Shown here piece after piece: positions 33,101 through 57,035 of a DNA stretch of 64,000 nucleotides. Origin of the DNA: Ciona intestinalis (Eukaryota; Chordata; Ascidiacea; Phlebobranchia; Cionidae); assembly GCF_000224145.3 (NCBI RefSeq), contig NC_020169.2, forward strand, positions 2,654,416-2,718,415, written 5' to 3'. A program made the translations under genes and the position numbers. Position 1 is the stretch's first letter; each line of letters begins with the position of its first letter. Under the pieces are notes generated by a model. It saw only the letters and a program-made list of their open reading frames with translations, was not told the DNA's origin and ran no database searches.

Positions 33101-34069
33101 TCACAATCGTATCCTGATGGAACTTTTTACCAAACACACAACGGTAATGTGCTATCCCGCCACCCAAACGGTCTGCCATCTGGACACAATAATAGCATCA
33201 AGAAGTCGCAATCTCTGTACGTGATTAACACCAAAAGCGGTGTTGTAGACACTAAGCCTGTATACCAGCAGCCAAAAGATGAAAAAGTAGACCTGAGCAA
33301 TCAAACAAAAGGTGGAAACGCAAACACCAATGACCGTCTTGGTCTTCGACAGGATAAGGTCCAATCTCGGGATAACAATGAGATTCGGGCAAAAAGAAAC
33401 GATTCTATTAAAGGAATCAAAGAAGATGCCGATAGCAGGACCCAGGTTGTCCAGAATAACAAAACCTCTCGCGATGCAAAACAGGCGAATCCTGCTGCTC
33501 CGCCACGCAAAGTCGTCATTCAGGCCTCGACGCCGGAGTTGCTGCGTTGCTTGGGCGAATTTATTTGTCGCCGATGCCGCAGAGTGCCGGATATGGAGCC
33601 AAGTGATGTGATTACATGGCTTCGTGGCGTGGATCGTTCCCTGCTGCTACAAGGCTGGCAAGACATTACTTTTATAATGCCATCGAGCGTCGTGTTTGTG
33701 TACATGCTCTGTCGCGAGATGGTGCCAGAGAGCACGACCTCTGTTTTCGAAGTACAGTGTATCGTGTTGACGTGTTTGTACATGAGTTACTCGTACATGG
33801 GAAACGAGATCTCGTATCCTCTACGACCGTTTCTAATCGAGCACGAACGGTACGCATTTTGGAATCGCTGCTGCCGCATCATGGACAAGTTATCCGGAAA
33901 GATGCTGCGCATAAACAACGACGCACAATTCTTTACATCAGTCTTCCGCGACCTGAAAGCGTACAGTGGACCCACTGCTCCAAGTGCTCACCACCAGCCT
34001 TCCCGACCTGTCCAGCCACACCGATCATTAAGTATGAGAGCTATTACTGTTGGTGGAAGTGCACGGTGA
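30113..34069 (+). CDS. CDK5R1: Cyclin-dependent kinase 5 activator (p35/p39)
   Basis: Three exons, 30113-30181, 32873-32986 and 33092-34069, all phase 0, give 386 residues. The first exon starts MGNTVTGE, an N-myristoylation signal as in vertebrate p35/p39, which targets the kinase to membranes. Exon 2 carries the conserved basic segment with [14 protein letters not shown]. The cyclin-fold activator domain begins near residue 205 ([17 protein letters not shown]). It continues through [31 protein letters not shown] and [19 protein letters not shown] to the [12 protein letters not shown] end, all typical of the family. A basic, Pro-rich tail of about 35 residues follows. The product activates CDK5 without cyclin-type phosphorylation and acts mainly in neurons. 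Intron 1 (2.69 kb) is the longest intron found here and may hold neural enhancers. An AATAAA lies at 34664. The symbol stands for the p35/p39 pair; a single tunicate gene is probably co-orthologous to both. Confidence 0.96.
30264..30296. repeat. Inverted repeat in CDK5 activator intron 1
   Basis: AAAAAAACGC and GCGTTTTTTT form a 10-bp stem around CCAAAATA. It is short and A/T-heavy, so chance is possible. Confidence 0.45.
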
Positions 34070-34663
34070 CCTGTAGCAACGTTCGTAAACTGTCCAACTT
34101 AAAGCCAAGTGTACGGCCAAGCGCATCTTTACAAAACTGAGCGTTGGGACTAAGAAAGCTGAAGCGACGAACACCGAGATCGGCTTTTCGGTCGAAGTTT
34201 CAGCAGCGTACGCTTTATAACTCGATTTCCAGTGTGAACAAAACCGCATTGTATTCCTTGTGTTGTAGACAAGTCGATATTATTTTACCGTTCTTTCCCC
34301 GAATTCAAAATACGGTTCCTTACGTTATCTTCAAATATTTTATCTAAACGAGAATCTGAGGGGTGCTGGACCGGCCCTCGGCCTCCAAAGTGCAAATTTT
34401 ATGCCAGTTTTACTCGAAAAACGCTGGCCTGGTTTTTGTGCGAACAAACTGCGCCTGGTTTTTAGGGCGTGGGAAAATTTAAAACGACACTGTGTCTAGT
34501 TCTATTGCACGACCACCCATCGCGAGTCCCCGAAAGGCAAGTTCTCCTACTATGACATGGGAACATGCCGAAATGCAATTTAAGTGTGGTTGATCGCGCA
34601 TCTTCGAGATGTTTTCTTCACAATGTATTGTTTTTGTTTTTCGTGTCGTACCATTAACTATGA

Positions 34664-34669
34664 AATAAA
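34664..34669 (+). terminator. Poly(A) signal of the CDK5 activator
   Basis: AATAAATAAA follows the stop codon by about 600 bp and is the first clear signal in the 3'UTR. Confidence 0.5.
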
Positions 34670-35027
34670 TAAAATTTACCAAAGACAAATTCTTTGTATT
34701 CACAATAGTCAACAAAGCTAGTTATAAGACTATGATAAGGCACTGCTTTGTTATAAATAGATAAAATGTAGTTTAGTTGTTTTGTGCAAATTTGAACATT
34801 TACCTTAAACCAGTTTTAGACATTATGACCTGCGTAGTATTTTCCATTGATTACCGTGTAGTTACTCATACCAAACCTTAAATTAAAAAGGTCCTACTAC
34901 TTAAAAGACACACGAGTCATTATACTGAACTGTGCAAATGGGTAAATGCATTGAATGACTCTTAGTGTATACCATTTAAAGCATAATCTCTAGAATAAAT
35001 ACCAACAGTATGATCATAAGAAATAGC

Positions 35028-35097
35028 CTATGAGAGAAAACATGACATATCCGATGAGAGAAAACATGACATATCCGATGAGAGAAAACATGACATA
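35028..35097. repeat. 24-bp tandem repeat, about three units
   Basis: Units of the form GATGAGAGAAAACATGACATATCC are repeated almost exactly three times, without spacers. This is a short minisatellite, not a CRISPR array. Confidence 0.85.
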
Positions 35098-35633
35098 CAC
35101 TTAAATATAGAACAAAACAGACCCTGCAAAGTACTAACAAGGAAAACATAATACAATTTGACATTGAAAACAAATGTCATGAAATCCTAATGTAAAAAGA
35201 GAGCTCAAATGACCAAATTGACTTAACCTTATATTCTATTTAAATATACAAACTATATACCAGCCAAATTTGCCTATTCTAAATTGACATTCCAAATGGA
35301 ATAATATTTGTTTAAACAAAATGGCTAATCATTTTACGAATTTGAATATGAAGTAACCAGTAACCACATACGGAAACTTCCGCTAGTAATAGCCACTGAA
35401 ACAAAATAATTTTCTAATAACACAGAAAAAAAAAATTCCTAATAACACCAAAATGTTTTTTCTCTGAGAACTGTGCTAAAGACTGAAATTTCTTTTGCAT
35501 TTAGTTTGCAGTACTGAAGTATGCGGTTTAGAGTTTCACAAAAAAAAAAAGTTTTCAATTGGTCTAATAAATAACGAAAAGTTTGAAAATAATAAGCTAA
35601 ATAATGCATTAAATCAAAGCACAGTGATGTGTG

Positions 35634-38158
35634 TCAAGCGGTTACATTATAAGCAGTGCATTTCAAAGTGATTCCTTCAAGGCACCTGTCAACAGTTGTT
35701 GCTGAAGAGCTACTGGCATCTAATTGAAAGGAATTTTCATTTTCTTCAATTGAAGGCAGTGTAACTTCAAAGCAAGCCTTAGCGCAATTGACCATGAAAC
35801 TTTGTAGAATGTAACGTTGTAAAGGACATCCAAAGTCAGTGTGAAACCTGTAAAAATTGTGGTTGGTAGTTTTTAAATGGAAATTTGATAAACAAAAAAT
35901 AAAAATATTATAATTTGTAATACAGTACAACGGAGTAAGATGGGACACGTTTAGCACATAATTTCCAAATATCCTGATCGTGTTTTAAACAATTAACAAC
36001 CGTCAATGGGAGTCGCGAGGACCAAATGAGACAAGAAAAAAGAATGAAAAATGTTCCATCTTTCCCCACCCTACTATATAGCTCTTTGAGTAAAAATTCA
36101 ATAAACAAAACAGAGGAATATAATAACTAGTAAAATAAGTTTATTTAAATGGATTATTTGTAAAACATATAACATAACTTTTATTTATCTCTTTGGTTAT
36201 ATAGTAGAGTGGGGGAAGATGGGACAACTTTTTATTCTATTTTCGCGTTCCATTTAGTGGTAAATATTAAATACAAAAATATTCAATAAACTACAAAACT
36301 GTAGCCTCATGACTCCCATACAACGTTGTTACCTTTTTGGAACGCGATCAGAATATCTGGATATTATACGCCAAAAGTGTCCCATCTTCCCCACCCTACT
36401 GTATTACTTAAAACTACTAACAGATCGGACTGGATAGGAGCAAAACAAATTAAGTTTTATTCTTGATAAGCTAGGTCCAATGGACAAATATCAAAATTGT
36501 AAAAAAAGTAATTAACATTAAATATAGCCAATTCAAGACAAATTAAAAATGTAGATTAAATACATACATTCTTATAGTGCTCCTGATGTAACCACCATGG
36601 CTGACAACCAAAACATTTGGACAAACATTCATATTTCCACTGTTTGGTTTCCAATCTTGACAGAGTGTTTTACAAAGGTCACTGCAAAAAAAACATATTT
36701 AAAACAGGTCTTATATTTTTCAACCATTTTTTAATCGTACATAAAAAATTCTTTTCCACGCACAGATACTTCATGCATGCTCTCTGCTCCAGGAGGTATG
36801 AAGTCAATTTCATCTAGACCGGCTGCTTTTGCTGCTTTATGAAGGAAATGCCATGGTTTGCCTATAGTTGCCATTATAGCGTTTTAGTAATGAAAACATA
36901 CAGCAGTTATGGTGTGTAAGTTGAATTTGAAAATCTACAATATATATGTACAGATAATTTGTGTTTACAGATAATGCTGCTACCATTGTTCTGTATCAAT
37001 CTTTGTCAACATTCGTTCATATATTTATGATAACAAGTTAAATTAATTCATTTTTTACTTATACCATATTTCAATCTTTTAATTATCGAGCTGTTTTTAC
37101 TATTGTAAAATGTATTAAAAATGCACATTGCAAAAAAAGGTGTAAAATCTTGTAACCTTCCATTGATCCAAACTTTCGTTCACGAAGCTTTTTGTCAACT
37201 TTTATCAAGTCTTTCACATCTGACATCTTGTTTGAAGATGTTACTGCAATAACGAAACACTTATTATGCTCCATACGCTACTTTCATACTTTAAGTCCGC
37301 TTATACAAAAAACATTTGAAATAGACAGAAAATATTACAAAAAAAGTGAAACACAAATAATTTTAAACAGTTTTCTTACCATGTGATACTGCATGCTTGT
37401 TTTTTTGCAAAAGAATCGAACAAGTATGAAACGCACGGTCTAAATCACTGCTGTATATGTGAGTGTACTTCTCATTCTGTAGATGCCTAAAATGCAGTTG
37501 GATTATGAGTTAATGGAAATTTTAAAAGGAGCAAAATATATAGTTGACCTTTATGGTACTGTGGGTGGGGGGTAAGACGGAATACTTTAACACAAAATAT
37601 CTCATAGGCTATTGCCTGAATGTGTTTAAACAATTAACAACACCTTTTATCATTTAGAGACGTAAGGATGTGAGCAGTGGTGCAGCCAGAAAAAAAATAA
37701 GGGGGGTTAATCAAAAAATCCCCCCCCCCAATTTTTTTTAAAATATTTTTTGGGGGGTTTAAAAGGGGGGGGGGTCATGACCCCACTGGATGTGAGTATA
37801 TAAAGACAAGAGTAGAGAATAACAAAATAAAAATATCGAATCTTTTTTCCACACCACTATACAATAAAATTTTGACTTACAAAATCTCTTTAATTAATGC
37901 AACAAATACATAAAGATATACTAAATCGGAAAGTTTTAATACGATACTCACTGTAAGATTAAAACATATGCCAGTAAAACAGTTTCTCGGTCAATGTAAG
38001 CCATAAAAAACTCACTTTCCAATTTCAGATGCTTGCTGTTGTCCAGTTTCATTCAGTGGTGCATTCACATGACCTTGCAACACTCCTTCCAAGTTAAGAT
38101 TTGTCTCACCGTGGCGAACAAAAGTTAAAAAAAACTTTTCAACCCCATTTTTAGACAT
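35634..38158 (-). CDS. TIGAR: TIGAR, fructose-2,6-bisphosphatase-like phosphatase
   Basis: Six exons on the minus strand, 38158-38016, 37486-37380, 37243-37157, 36861-36741, 36681-36568 and 35847-35634, join in phase to 261 residues (human about 270). This histidine-phosphatase fold carries the phosphohistidine loop LTFVRHGETN (His at residue 16). The middle holds THIYSSDLDRAFHT, then KLRERKFGSMEG with the acid/base region, then FIPPGAESMHEVSVRGKEFF, and the second catalytic His is in VLVVSHGGYIR. These match TIGAR rather than bacterial phosphoglycerate mutases. The enzyme lowers fructose-2,6-bisphosphate, slows glycolysis and favours NADPH production. It lies 224 bp downstream of GSTCD on the same strand, and a strong acceptor (ATCTTTTAG) sits 6 nt before its ATG, which suggests trans-splicing. 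Intron 5 contains two MITEs; intron 1 contains a MITE carrying a hAT insertion. Confidence 0.95.
35921..36078 (+). mobile_element. MITE copy, internally deleted, in TIGAR intron 5 (family M)
   Basis: Ends TACAGTACAACGGAGTAAGA and CCCCACCCTACTATA are present. About 40 bp between GTCGCGAGGA and CCAAATGAGACAAG are missing. Confidence 0.8.
36200..36403 (-). mobile_element. MITE copy in TIGAR intron 5 (family M)
   Basis: A full-length copy (TATAGTAGAGTGGGGGAAGA to TTCCCCACCCTACTGTA), about 204 bp. Confidence 0.88.
37557..37861 (+). mobile_element. MITE copy in TIGAR intron 1, interrupted by a hAT-type element (family M)
   Basis: The arms 37557-37674 (GTGGGTGGGGGGTAAGACGG, GTGTTTAAACAATTAACAAC) and 37789-37861 (ending TTTTTTCCACACCACTATA) are one family-M copy split by a 114-bp insertion. 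Confidence 0.78.
37675..37788. mobile_element. 114-bp non-autonomous hAT-type element
   Basis: The element starts CAGTGGTGCAGCCAG and ends GACCCCACTG, so the tips are inverted (CAGTGG/CCACTG). It is flanked by a perfect 8-bp target duplication GATGTGAG at 37667-37674 and 37789-37796. hAT tips of the form CAGTGGCG...GCC with 8-bp duplications are a family hallmark. The interior is runs of G, C, A and T with no coding capacity, so mobility depended on a transposase elsewhere. Confidence 0.82.
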
Positions 38159-38164
38159 CACAAA
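38159..38164 (-). promoter_or_regulatory. Splice acceptor directly before the TIGAR ATG (possible spliced-leader site)
   Basis: On the minus strand TATATATCTTTTAG ends at 38165, leaving a 6-nt leader TTTGTG before ATG. No upstream donor is seen between GSTCD and TIGAR, which favours trans-splicing. Confidence 0.5.
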
Positions 38165-38337
38165 CTAAAAGATATATATATAGCAGGCTATCTAAAATAC
38201 AAACTGTTTGTCAAAATTGTCCCAGGATAAAATGCTAGTCATAGTGGTACTGCCTACAGCATCAAAAACATTAAAAACAATAATGAGTGAAACATGAATA
38301 AAAAAAACGTTTTGGAAGAATAAAACACAATTAGAAT

Positions 38338-38343
38338 TTTATT
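38338..38343 (-). terminator. Poly(A) signal of GSTCD
   Basis: AATAAA on the minus strand lies 40 bp after the GSTCD stop, upstream of the TIGAR acceptor. Confidence 0.5.
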
Positions 38344-38382
38344 TAAAATAATAAATCAAAATTATAACATGACTTTCAAAAA

Positions 38383-40285
38383 TCAGTTCTTTACTCCAAC
38401 AATCAAATTGTTTTTTGGCGAACAATCACCAGGTTGCATGGTGTATATGCTGGTAGTATATCCTTTAGTCTTAGCATATTCTATCCTATCTGTATCCACA
38501 AGTCCCATGCACTGTTTACCCTGCTTAGCTTTTTCTGTGTCAAAGTTCCAGGATGTCTGGTCTCCTCCATGTCCAAGGAGCACAAGTTGTTCATAAGTAA
38601 CATTATGCGATTTAAACTTTTCACTTTGTGGGTAGCACAGTGTATTAGTGTTTTGGATTTTACCATAGCAACAAGGAGATATTACGAAAGATGCTTTCTG
38701 ATCAATGCATTTTTGTAAGACCATGTCAGTAGCAACACCACATGCATGTAAAGCTATACCAATATCAAACTTCTTCATAAACTGATCAAGATTGCACTGA
38801 TAAATCATTATGTTTTTAAGATTTAATTCCTGGATCCTCTGCATGGCTCTCTCCAATGATTCTTCCTTATTTTCAACAAGGATGATTTTGCACAAGGGAA
38901 GTAGATGAGCAAGAACGATACCAACATGTCCGCCTCCGCTGCAGAAGTCAACCAGTACATCCCCTTCCTCACATACTTTCACAACGCACCCCACAAGGTT
39001 TTCAATCTGATGACATTTCCTAGAAGCTCTTGCAAGAGAAAGTTCACCTTTTGTAGGATGAACACCCGAAGGTAATTTTTTCCAATTTAATACAATGTCT
39101 TCCCGACTAAGATTTTCAAACTCAACATAGATATTGGATGTTATCTTTTCAATTAGACCTGGCAGATCACGTCGTAGAGTTATATCAAGCAACTTCTTGT
39201 TAGACTTGCTTACTGTATTGTTGTCTTCGGTACCATTACTATTTAGTGAGATAGGGTGTATGTGTGCGCTATTTTTGCTCTCAAGTTTTCCGACTGTTGC
39301 AACTCACACTATTGTGTAGTTCTAAGACTTGGTATGTACCATTTTCAAAGTGAGTGACTTTGTTTCCCACATACTTAGACACATTAATCAAATTTACACC
39401 ACAGAGCGACGCTGCACATGTGACATCCTTCATACTTTGAAGCCTATGGTACCAGAGAAGAATTAACGGCATGTGATTTTTTAGTTCTTGCAATTTGTTC
39501 CTAAAAAAATGGGTAAAAGCATGAACGCATGGAAGCAGTGCTAAATCTGATACCATTAGTTCAATTCCTTCAGCAAATACATGCTCCATTGGTGGCAAAT
39601 CTTTTGTGTTAACAACTTTCCTTTTAGTTCTCATTTTTTTGTGCGGAGGTTGTTCAGAAGCATTTACATTCTCCAATCTTTCAAGCACGATTCTTTGCCA
39701 TTTGTCCATGTTGTGAATCACAATCGGTTTGCTCATGTGATCTTCAAAATCCAAAATGGCGGACGGCAATATTTTCACAGAGATTTGCGTCATATCCCAA
39801 TGAGAAGATATCCACTCATCAATTACTCTAGGGGCAGCAACTTCGCATAGATTAGTTCGCGAGCTAATTTCAGAAGAAGCTTTAAGACAGCACTGCTTAT
39901 GCCCCAACAGTCTCTTCAGCAGTTTGCTGCCGTTTCCATGCTTTAACATAAAATGAATGACATATCTTAAAACTTGGCAAAGCCCTGAAATAATCTTCAG
40001 CCCTTTCTTCACAGAAACAGATGGCAATGAACATGCCGCAATATCTTCTGGTAGTTTATCCCAGGAAATGTAACTTACATTGTTAAAGACGTTTTTTGGA
40101 GCAGAAAATCCACAAGTCGCAAAATGACCATTTTCGGTATGATCAGTAATTAAACAAACGTTCACGTTTACTTTTCCACAAAAAGCGGCAACTAAAAATA
40201 TAGCTTGAGCCGAGTTTTTAAACATTCGCTGGTCTGTTGAGGGTAGTACAAACTCTCCATCAATATATATAGTGTCGTGGTCCAT
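38383..40285 (-). CDS. GSTCD: GSTCD, glutathione S-transferase C-terminal domain-containing protein
   Basis: Two exons on the minus strand, 40285-39340 and 39293-38383, join in phase 1 across a very short 46-bp intron to give 618 residues (human 633). The N-terminal half has the GST-like region (IFLVAAFCGKVNVNVCLITD; the helical part includes CEVAAPRVIDEWISSHWDM). The C-terminal half is a Rossmann-type methyltransferase-like domain. It has the SAM-binding motif VDFCSGGGHVGIVLAHLLP, the acidic strand end IILVENKEESLERAM, then IALHACGVATDMVLQKC and the ISPCCYGKI motif, and ends NNLIVGVKN. Biochemical activity of GSTCD is not established; the human locus is linked to lung function. Without splicing, the first frame would stop at 39281, so the small intron (GTACAT...CAACAG) is required. 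The next gene downstream on this strand is TIGAR. Confidence 0.93.
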
Positions 40286-41455
40286 TTTCAACAGTTTTTA
40301 TTAAATTACATAAGAAAGTACAAGCACCACGTTTTCGAACTAAACAAAAATGAATTGTGGTTGTTATAATTATTTACAAAACGATTTACATAAATCAATG
40401 TGTTTGATCTATAACTGTGTAAACAAAATATACCATAGACTGACCTTAAAATTCGATTTTAAAAACAGTGCTTTTCGACAAAAATTAAAACACGCTGTCG
40501 CTGAAAATGTTCCAATAAAGGGACTTTCCCTTAACTATTGTGACGTCATAATTCAATAAAACCAGCCGGCTTCTCTTGGTTGCCAGGTAACCGTTTTAGT
40601 GTGAAGTTTAAATCCCTTTTTAACCCTTTTTATTGCAGAATTGTACAATAAAAGCTTGGAAAAATACTTTTAAATGGTAAATTAAACAAAAAAGCATATA
40701 GCTGTCAACGATTTTAAGGTAAATACTAAATTTGTGTTGTAAAATGTACATATTCATCCGCGTATGGTTCATTTCTCAGTTGGGAGTCTTGAAGTGAAGA
40801 CCGGTTTTACATAGTTCGCTGTATCACTTGAACTATTTCGACATACCAGACGGCGCCCAATCGCGCTGTTCTAATATAGATTCTTTTAACGGTCTTACAG
40901 ACAAAGAAGAATGAAAGTTTAAGCTGAAGAAAAAAAGGTTAAGAACATATTTATTTGCGTTTTGTATTTTCACCCCAATTTTTTAGGAAGTCCTTGTTAT
41001 AAACATTCAAGGTAAGATTAGTTAAATTTTTAATAATTTTAATTGATTGTATGCATGTACCGACTTGCTCTTTTATGTGTTTTTTTAAGTATTTAATCTT
41101 TATTAGTTTTGGTCAGTCTTTATCATACTTTAAAGGGTTTAGTAAAAAAACGTGCACATTTATTACAAAAGTAACAATATGACATAATTTGAACAAAAAT
41201 ACGAAGTGAAATTCAAGCTATGATACCAAACAAACAATTAAACGTAACTGTATTACATTTTAAATGTTACCTCTGGAAACACTGCAAATATAAATATTGA
41301 AACTTATATATTTATATATAATATATATATATGTTTAAACATATGTTTTAATATATTATATATGTTATTTTATCTGGATGAGGTTTATGAGAAATTAAGA
41401 ACCTAGGATTTAGGCCGGAAATAAATATGTTTAATTTACTATTAATACCCAGCAG
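40286..41455. promoter_or_regulatory. Bidirectional promoter region of GSTCD and the QRICH2-like gene
   Basis: This 1.17-kb divergent interval holds, from the GSTCD side, CCAAT (40512-40516), a kappaB-like GGGACTTTCCC (40520-40530), a CRE octamer TGACGTCA (40541-40548) and an X-box-like palindrome (40579-40592). A possible donor TTTTAAG/GTAAAT near 40722 and an acceptor CCCAGCAG directly before the ATG at 41456 suggest a noncoding first exon for the plus-strand gene. The rest is AT-rich, with a TATA dinucleotide tract at 41310-41370. Confidence 0.55.
40579..40592. promoter_or_regulatory. RFX X-box-like motif
   Basis: GTTGCCAGGTAACC is close to the RFX consensus GTTNCCATRGNAAC, with half-sites in inverted arrangement. 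RFX sites control ciliary genes in animals, which fits the QRICH2-like gene transcribed to the right. Confidence 0.5.
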
Positions 41456-55002
<13,547 letters not shown>

Positions 55003-57035
55003 CCGTCTCTTCAAACGACCACCCAGCATTGCCCGTTAAGTGTACCGAAGTATATTCAACTCTGTGCCTTTCTGTGTCTAAGCCATTTTATTGCGTAGCG
55101 CTTGTTCGTATATATATATTGCATGTCCGTCCAAATATAGTTGATCAACGCGTTAGCACTGTTCTTATACACCAACACTGTTGACTTTGAGTGCCAATCT
55201 CCGTCTTAATTTTACCAAAAGCAGTTTTAAACTTTTAACCAACAAATATCGTTCTTCCAGTGTTTTCTTATGTTTTTTCTTCTTTATTGGCCAAACGACC
55301 GTCCGAAAATTGTTGTACCGGTACGAACAATAACCTCTATGCTTCAGCCGACGCACGTACCGCATTATTTACTCGTTTTGCGTATGCAAATAGTATATTG
55401 TTCTAGGTAAACAAAGTATATATATTTATACGTAGTTTTAAGAAGCGTATGAGTTCTTGTAATTACTCTGTTTAGTTCGTTCGCAGAAATAAAGTATAGA
55501 AAAAAAAATCGATTTGCTTTTAAACTCAGTCAAGTTTTCATGCGTTTGTTTTGAGGGAAATCCTACTGTTTTGGTTTTAATATGGTTTTACGCCATTTGT
55601 TTTAAAATTATTTTGCTTTTTGTTTTATAAATGGTTTTTGGTAGATCAAGCAACAGTTTTAGTTTTATTGTTATATAATAACAAGCAAAACATGTGTAGT
55701 GATACATTCAATATATTGCCGCTTCACGCTTGTGTGAAAAATGCGGACAAGTTTGCGTGTATACCGCATCTAAAATATTAAGTGTAGCAAAACAATAGCT
55801 CAGACCCCGGCGGAGCGTAGTCTGAGCTATAAAAACTCAAACCAGAAACGATATATAGAAAAGTAAACTAGAATGTCTGTAACAGAATAACATAATTACG
55901 TCACAGATTACATAAACAAATTTAAATGTTTATTTAGCTCGGTATGCTTTCCTATTGGCGCAAAGCATGCAATTTAGCATTAACGTGCTTATAATATATA
56001 AAGAAGGGTCAAATGTACAAATGCGGTGGTAAGCAGAAAATCTTCGCAAGCTGACTTCCGATCACTGAGCAGTCATTGAAAAAGCCAGCTTGCGAAACGA
56101 AGTAACCGTGCAACATTTACAAACAGCTGTGTAGACATATAAAGTAGTTAACTGACGAGCTGGGCCGTCAAACACAAATGTTTTCACAGTTTTATCAGGT
56201 CATGAGCCTAACAAAAACAGCCTGTACAGAAGCGAAATATTAGTCAGCCCAATGTATAATTCATGTTCCGGGAAACTAATTATTGTTATAAGAGAAATAA
56301 AAGTACAGTACAAACGTCAATGCGAATACGTGGTTTGTATAATAGATAGAATAAGCGGTGCGGTAAATTGGCTTGGGTGCTTCTTAGACGCCTGCTGTGC
56401 GGTTGGTTTAGATATATACCTTGCTGTAATAAAGTTATAGGCTTCCAATTAGATTGGCCTGGCGCTTTTGGCAGACGAATTCGCATGTTAGTGTAAAAGG
56501 GACGTTCTCGCGCGTGTAGCGAGTGCATCTCGTTTGAAATTTTAATGTATTTACAGAGCGGTTGTGGCGGCTGCGTAAGAATGTTGAGTACCCGGATATT
56601 ATAGAAGTTGCATCATGTCGTTGGTATTAAATTACAGCGTTGTAAATCAAACCACCTAATGTATTAGTTTGTCCAGTTGAAGCCAGCAACATGTAAGCTA
56701 GCAAAATCATTCACACGAAGGGTACTGGGGGTCGTATGACTTCCTGTTAAATAGTATAGTATAGTATAGTGGTCTAACTTTTGCCAGTTAAAGAATAAAT
56801 GCTAGTTGGTTAGAAGCCTGGAAGGGTGTCAGTATTGTAGACAGGGTAAGCTAGAATGTAGTGAAATGAGTACCAATTTTGACAGAATGATCAGAAACAG
56901 TTTAAATACAGTTTTTTTATAATATTATTTTACTCTTCTGGGCCGCACAAAAATAGATGTATCATTACGTTTAGCATATTTGTAGTTTCTTCTTAAATCC
57001 TTAGTTTTATTCTAGGTCAAATAGATTTAAATCTA
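55003..57035. other. Intergenic region QRICH2-like to CERS1
   Basis: No exon is supported. It contains the QRICH2-like 3'UTR, a (GTATA)n pentanucleotide tract at 56753-56772 and, just before CERS1, a 5'UTR splice acceptor at 57015. No MITE was seen in this 2-kb stretch, unlike most of the window. Confidence 0.45.
56753..56772. repeat. AGTAT pentanucleotide microsatellite
   Basis: About four perfect AGTAT units. Confidence 0.75.

Larger units (their letters stand above)
34070..35633. other. Convergent intergenic region, CDK5 activator to TIGAR
   Basis: It contains the 3'UTR of the CDK5 activator (AATAAA at 34664-34669) and the TIGAR 3'UTR, a 24-bp tandem repeat at 35028-35097, and AT-rich filler. 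The open frame 33616-34140 in another frame of the CDK5 activator exon is a shadow. Confidence 0.5.

Noticed and set aside
33616-34140. 174-residue open frame inside the CDK5 activator exon
   Set aside because: It lies in another frame of a strongly conserved coding exon and shows no domain, so it is a shadow.
35028-35097. Regular 24-bp repeats considered as a CRISPR array
   Set aside because: The units are contiguous without spacers and the genome is eukaryotic, so it is a minisatellite.
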